A stretch of 64,000 nucleotides of DNA from Moringa oleifera. Taxonomy: Eukaryota > Streptophyta > Magnoliopsida > Brassicales > Moringaceae. The DNA lies in contig JAJFZO010000028.1 in assembly GCA_021397835.1 (NCBI GenBank), positions 1,364,001 through 1,428,000 on the forward strand. Reading direction: 5' to 3'. The notes below the pieces were generated by a model that did not search any database, had not been told where the DNA came from, and saw only the letters and a list, made by a program, of their open reading frames with translations. Shown here one piece after another: positions 61,010 to 64,000 of this stretch (within the stretch, counting starts at the first letter, position 1; every line of letters begins with the position of its first letter). The translations under genes and the position numbers were made by a program.

Positions 61010-62204
61010 CACTTGTGGATTAACCCAATATGCTCATTTTCAAGATGTTGAGAGAGATATTCATCAAATTAAGAATGATATGGATGATCATTTTGTATCA
61101 TTGAATGATCCAAGTGGAACATTAATAGATATTGATGAAGAAGAAAAAAACTTATGAGATACGCCACATTTTGAAAGATATTCTACGGAGGAAGAGGACG
61201 AGGAAGAGGAAGGTCTTGAAGAGGAAGACCTTCGCATTAACATTTTGTGAAGATTTATAAAAAATTTTCAAGAGAGAGTCGATTCCTGTGGGTACATGTG
61301 GAAGACGATTTCGTAGAAAAACAAAGATTTTTATTATTAAAAATTCAAAGTATGAATAATTATTTACCAATAAAAATTTTATTATATTTTATCATACTTA
61401 CTAACTTTTATTTTGTTGCAGAAACATTTTGCATGAGACGAGGCTATGGATGGCATGGTGAAGGCTGCATGGGATGCTCAAGCTATGTACGGATATACTG
61501 ATTTGATGTACGCATGTCATCATAAGATAAGAAATAAGCCTCAATTTGTCCTTGATACTGTTTGAAAGTAGTAGTAGATAGAATAAAACCGACCGGAGTG
61601 CAAATAGAAGTACGAGACCATGTCCTACAATCGATAAAGTGAAACAAGCAGACATGGGTTAGGTCCTTTTTTACATAATGTCGATTCATGATCACCGTTG
61701 AACTATTGTCGACGCTTGGTATGTATAATATTTAAATTACTTAAACAAATATAAATAGAAATGTTATGATTATTTATCATATATTTTATTTTTTCAAGCA
61801 CGAGAGTGAGGCTGAGTCTATTGCAATAGAGCTTTTCAAACGAACTTATACTAAAAAGTCTAATCTTGACGAGTTCATAGATAAGCTTTTCAGGAAAGTA
61901 AATGTAAGTTTGTTATTTTTAACATTTAATAAATCCTAATGGATAGAGATAAATATAGTAAGCTACAAAGGATAGAATTGAAAACAATATCCTTAATGTT
62001 TGGTGTAACTAGTCTCCCTCTTATGTGATAAGTTAGAGAATACACTCATTAGGTTGAAGATGACCCACCAAAGGCCACAGAAGATCTGCCGTGGATCAAG
62101 GATAAAGATAAAAGAAAGGAAGTTGAAGAGATATCTAGATTCATTCTAACTAAAAGAGGAAATGAAGCAAATAATGGATCTGAAATCTTTTTGGAGGTTT
62201 GTTT
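61010..62204 (+). pseudogene. CACTA 2 acidic tail and second-gene fragment (Transposase_24-like)
   Basis: An acidic stretch (61040-61240, with EEEDEEEEGLEEED) ends the first gene. Farther on, 61800-61905 encodes HESEAESIAIELFKRTYTKK followed by a short tail, then a GTAAGT donor. 62050-62200 encodes ATEDLPWIKDKDKRKEVEEI. Both fit the En/Spm-Ptta second gene (Transposase_24). The gene's 5' part and the stretch after 62204 are missing. Confidence 0.55.
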
Positions 62205-63015
62205 AATAATATCTTGAATGGTACATCCCTTTAGTGCCTTGAAAATTTTTCTAATTCCATCATCGATAATCTCAAGAGCCTTTCAATCAACAAGAATGCC
62301 ATCTCTCCATTTACATAACTCGTAGTTAAACTTATCCTAACTAGTAAGACAGAAATCCTTTTTCTAAGGGGCCCTAGGATTTATTTTAAGAGTAAGAATT
62401 TGGCAAAAACTCATTATAACCTAGTTTAACCATTGTACCTAGGAAGCAATATTTTAATAAAAACTTCTAAGAGTAATTTACAAAGAAGAAAGCCTAAAAT
62501 ATCTAAAAAGATCAAACAAAATGGCCAAAACCAAAGACGAATCTTAAAGCTCAAAGTTGCTGAATAGACACAGTGTAATTCTTTAGGAAACAAGCCATAT
62601 TGTATAAGGAAGAAGGTATCAAGCTTATGAGCCTAGGAATTTTTTTCTCTTTTCTAATTAACTTTAACTCATTAACAAAAAGTTGAAAGACCACATAAGA
62701 TGTAAAATAAGAAGTCATGGTAATGAGGTGAAGAGCAACACTTACCCACCATGAGAATAGGAGTAAGAACAAGAAGCTAGAGATAAAAAGGGGTGTACAT
62801 CACTAAAAAAACTCCTAAAGATGAAGCAATAACCCCTAGAAAGACAATTTGAAAATTGATATAAGGTAAGTCCATACATTTAAAACTTTAGATTTATCTG
62901 CACACACAAAAGGAACAGGTACATATGATGAAACAAAAAATGTTAAAAGACACATGTTAGATTTTTACTTTTTGTTTCAAAAAATTTGACGTTTTAAAAT
63001 CAAGGAGGGACTTTT
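62205..63015 (+). other. Tat-type tail between the CACTA insertion and the 3' LTR
   Basis: No intact frame. It ends with a purine-rich tract (63000-63011) next to the LTR start, as expected of a polypurine primer. Assignment to the Tat element rests on position. Confidence 0.5.
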
Positions 63016-63205
63016 TGTTGATATAATTATTGTGTAAATTATGGCCCATATGATCAAAAATTGTTCTGAGCCTAAATCCGTATAAGAGCCCATCAATTAA
63101 TAGATTTAAGGAAATCAACGATGCTGGCCTAAGGTAACTTGTTGGTCCAAACAACTTAGGTCAGACCCTAACTTAAACATCCTTGAAGTTGACCCGCCCA
63201 AGTAG
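63016..63205 (+). repeat. Tat-type 3' LTR, truncated
   Basis: Matches 48146-48330 (CCTAAATCCGTATAAGAGCCC against CTCAAATCCGCATAACAATCC; the segment ending CTTGAAGTTGACCCGCCCAA against CTTTGAAGTTGGCCCATCTAA). Cut off at about 63205. Confidence 0.75.
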
Positions 63206-64000
63206 ACTTGACCACGGTTGGGGTTCGGTTCGGTTTCAGTTTCGAGTCATCAGTTCAAGGTTCATGGTTAGGATGAATCGAAACCTAAATCGTTAGGTTG
63301 TAGTTTTGGTTAAGGTTTAGTTGAAAAGCGATTCAAGTTTTGGTTTAGATTTCAGTTCATAAGCGGTTTAGGTTTAGGTCTGGTTTCAGTTCATAAGCGA
63401 TTCAAGTTTAGGTTCAGGTTCAGTTTAAATTTCGGTTTGGTTCACATTTGGTTCAAGGATGGTTCAAAATAGGTTCAGGTTTTGGTTTAATTCAAATTTG
63501 GTTCAAAATAGGTTCAAGTTTCGGATCATATATACTTGAACCGAATTAAGTAGTTAATTTAATAAAGATACTTAATCAAATGAAGATATATTTTTACCAA
63601 ATAAAAATACTTAATTTAATAAAGTTAAATTAAATAGTTAATCAAAAAAATAAATAATTTAAATTGGACTTGCACTTAATTTTTACCAGAATTAAGTCGC
63701 TTATGTATCCCCTTATGTTAGAGGAATCAAAGTCCACGTAGTTTTCTTACCTTTTGAAAATTGGGATGTTCACTAATCACTGTCGGTGCCTCAGTAGTAT
63801 GTTTATTTTCCAAAAAATCATAATTTAATTCTTGATTTATTTCTTGTTATTAAAATTGTGCTTTTGTCCAATCATCAAGACAAACTTGGGCTTGAATTGA
63901 ATCTGGACTCATACATGAGCGCCTTTGATCCAATGCATTTCCATCAGTATAAACTCTTGTTCCACAGCAACTGTAAAAATCGGTGTTGCAAGAATTTACT
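63206..64000 (-). mobile_element. hAT element end with transposase C-terminus, continuing past the window
   Basis: 63206-63545 is a dense array of GGTTCGGTTC/GGTTCAAG motifs, the subterminal region. It is followed by AT-rich sequence and coding remnants on the - strand at 63995-63780. The tip may be TTGACCACGGTTGGGG. The array is homologous, in opposite orientation, to 8716-9256. Confidence 0.65.
63780..63995 (-). pseudogene. hAT transposase C-terminal dimerisation domain, partial
   Basis: The - strand near 63960-63860 reads GTRVYTDGNALDQRRSCMS followed by SPDSIQAQVCLDDW. This fits the end of the hAT (Ac/Tam3) dimerisation domain, where a conserved R-S-L/M-S-P-x-x-x-x-x-L/V-x-C-x-x-D-W pattern is usual. 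Stops follow the W. The rest of the gene lies beyond the window. Confidence 0.65.

Larger units (their letters stand above)
55178..62204 (+). mobile_element. CACTA (En/Spm) element 2, inserted in the Tat element
   Basis: The left tip CACTACAAAAAGATCT starts at 55178, followed by subterminal repeats (55430-55885), TNP2 (57040-60330), DUF4216 (60560-60960) and a second-gene fragment (61010-62204). The right limit is provisional. At 62189-62202 the sequence ATCTTTTTGGAGGT resembles the inverted tip ATCTTTTTGTAGTG, and Tat-like sequence follows, but the expected right subterminal repeats are missing. Confidence 0.8.
48146..63205 (+). mobile_element. Ty3/gypsy element of Tat/Ogre type, interrupted by CACTA 2
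   Basis: The 5' LTR starts near 48146, gag spans 49370-50560 and pol 50560-54480. After the CACTA 2 insertion (55178 to about 62204), the element tail and the 3' LTR start follow at 63016 (TGTTGATATAATTATTGTG), preceded by a purine tract AAAATCAAGGAGGGA. The 3' LTR is cut at about 63205 by a hAT element. The 5' and 3' LTR copies differ clearly, so the insertion is old. Confidence 0.75.

Noticed and set aside
61152..61655. - strand frames of 70-84 codons in the CACTA 2 second-gene region
   Set aside because: They oppose the acidic tail and second-gene exons on the + strand and have low-complexity composition.

Overview
The window is nuclear DNA of a flowering plant, almost certainly a dicot (species not determinable from what I can see). 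It is very AT-rich, has spliceosomal introns with GT..AG borders, and is packed with decayed plant transposable elements. Only one convincing intact host gene is present: a plastid fibrillin/PAP gene of the FBN7 (PAP13-like) type, with seven exons on the + strand (38986-44166).

Layout. (1) 1-~6850: a decayed Mutator-like element (MULE) carrying a Ulp1-like C48 cysteine peptidase pseudogene (+) and a MULE transposase pseudogene (-). It is bounded by arrays rich in TCGTG (left) and CACGA (right), followed by eight copies of a ~165 bp satellite. (2) ~8716-9256: a GGTTCGG-rich end of a hAT-like element. (3) ~9480-21005: a CACTA (En/Spm) element on the - strand, split by a chromovirus (Ty3/gypsy with chromodomain) at ~10690-16777. 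The chromovirus has an extra inverted LTR, forming a large palindrome. (4) 21960-23104 and 36546-37800: an AT-rich array of degenerate ~140 bp units. Inserted into it is (5) an endogenous pararetrovirus (Caulimoviridae) at 23105-36545 on the - strand. It has two head-to-tail genome units plus a short third piece, and is flanked by a ~0.5 kb direct repeat of host DNA. The two units carry largely complementary deletions. (6) 38886-44240: the fibrillin gene. (7) ~43444-50480: a tandem segmental duplication that copied the last fibrillin exon, its 3' flank and the 5' end of a Ty3/gypsy element of Tat/Ogre type. (8) 48146-63205: that Tat-type element, decayed, interrupted by (9) a second CACTA element starting at 55178. 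The second CACTA has GC-rich palindromic subterminal repeats, and its transposase gene contains a captured gag fragment. (10) 63206-64000: the end of a hAT element with the transposase C-terminus on the - strand.

No element looks capable of movement: every transposase, polyprotein or viral frame I followed carries stops, frameshifts or large deletions. The most informative features are structural: nested insertions that give a relative chronology, the long duplicated flanks of the viral insertion, and subterminal motif arrays that could be transposase-binding sites. All protein family calls were made by eye from translated motifs, without database searches.
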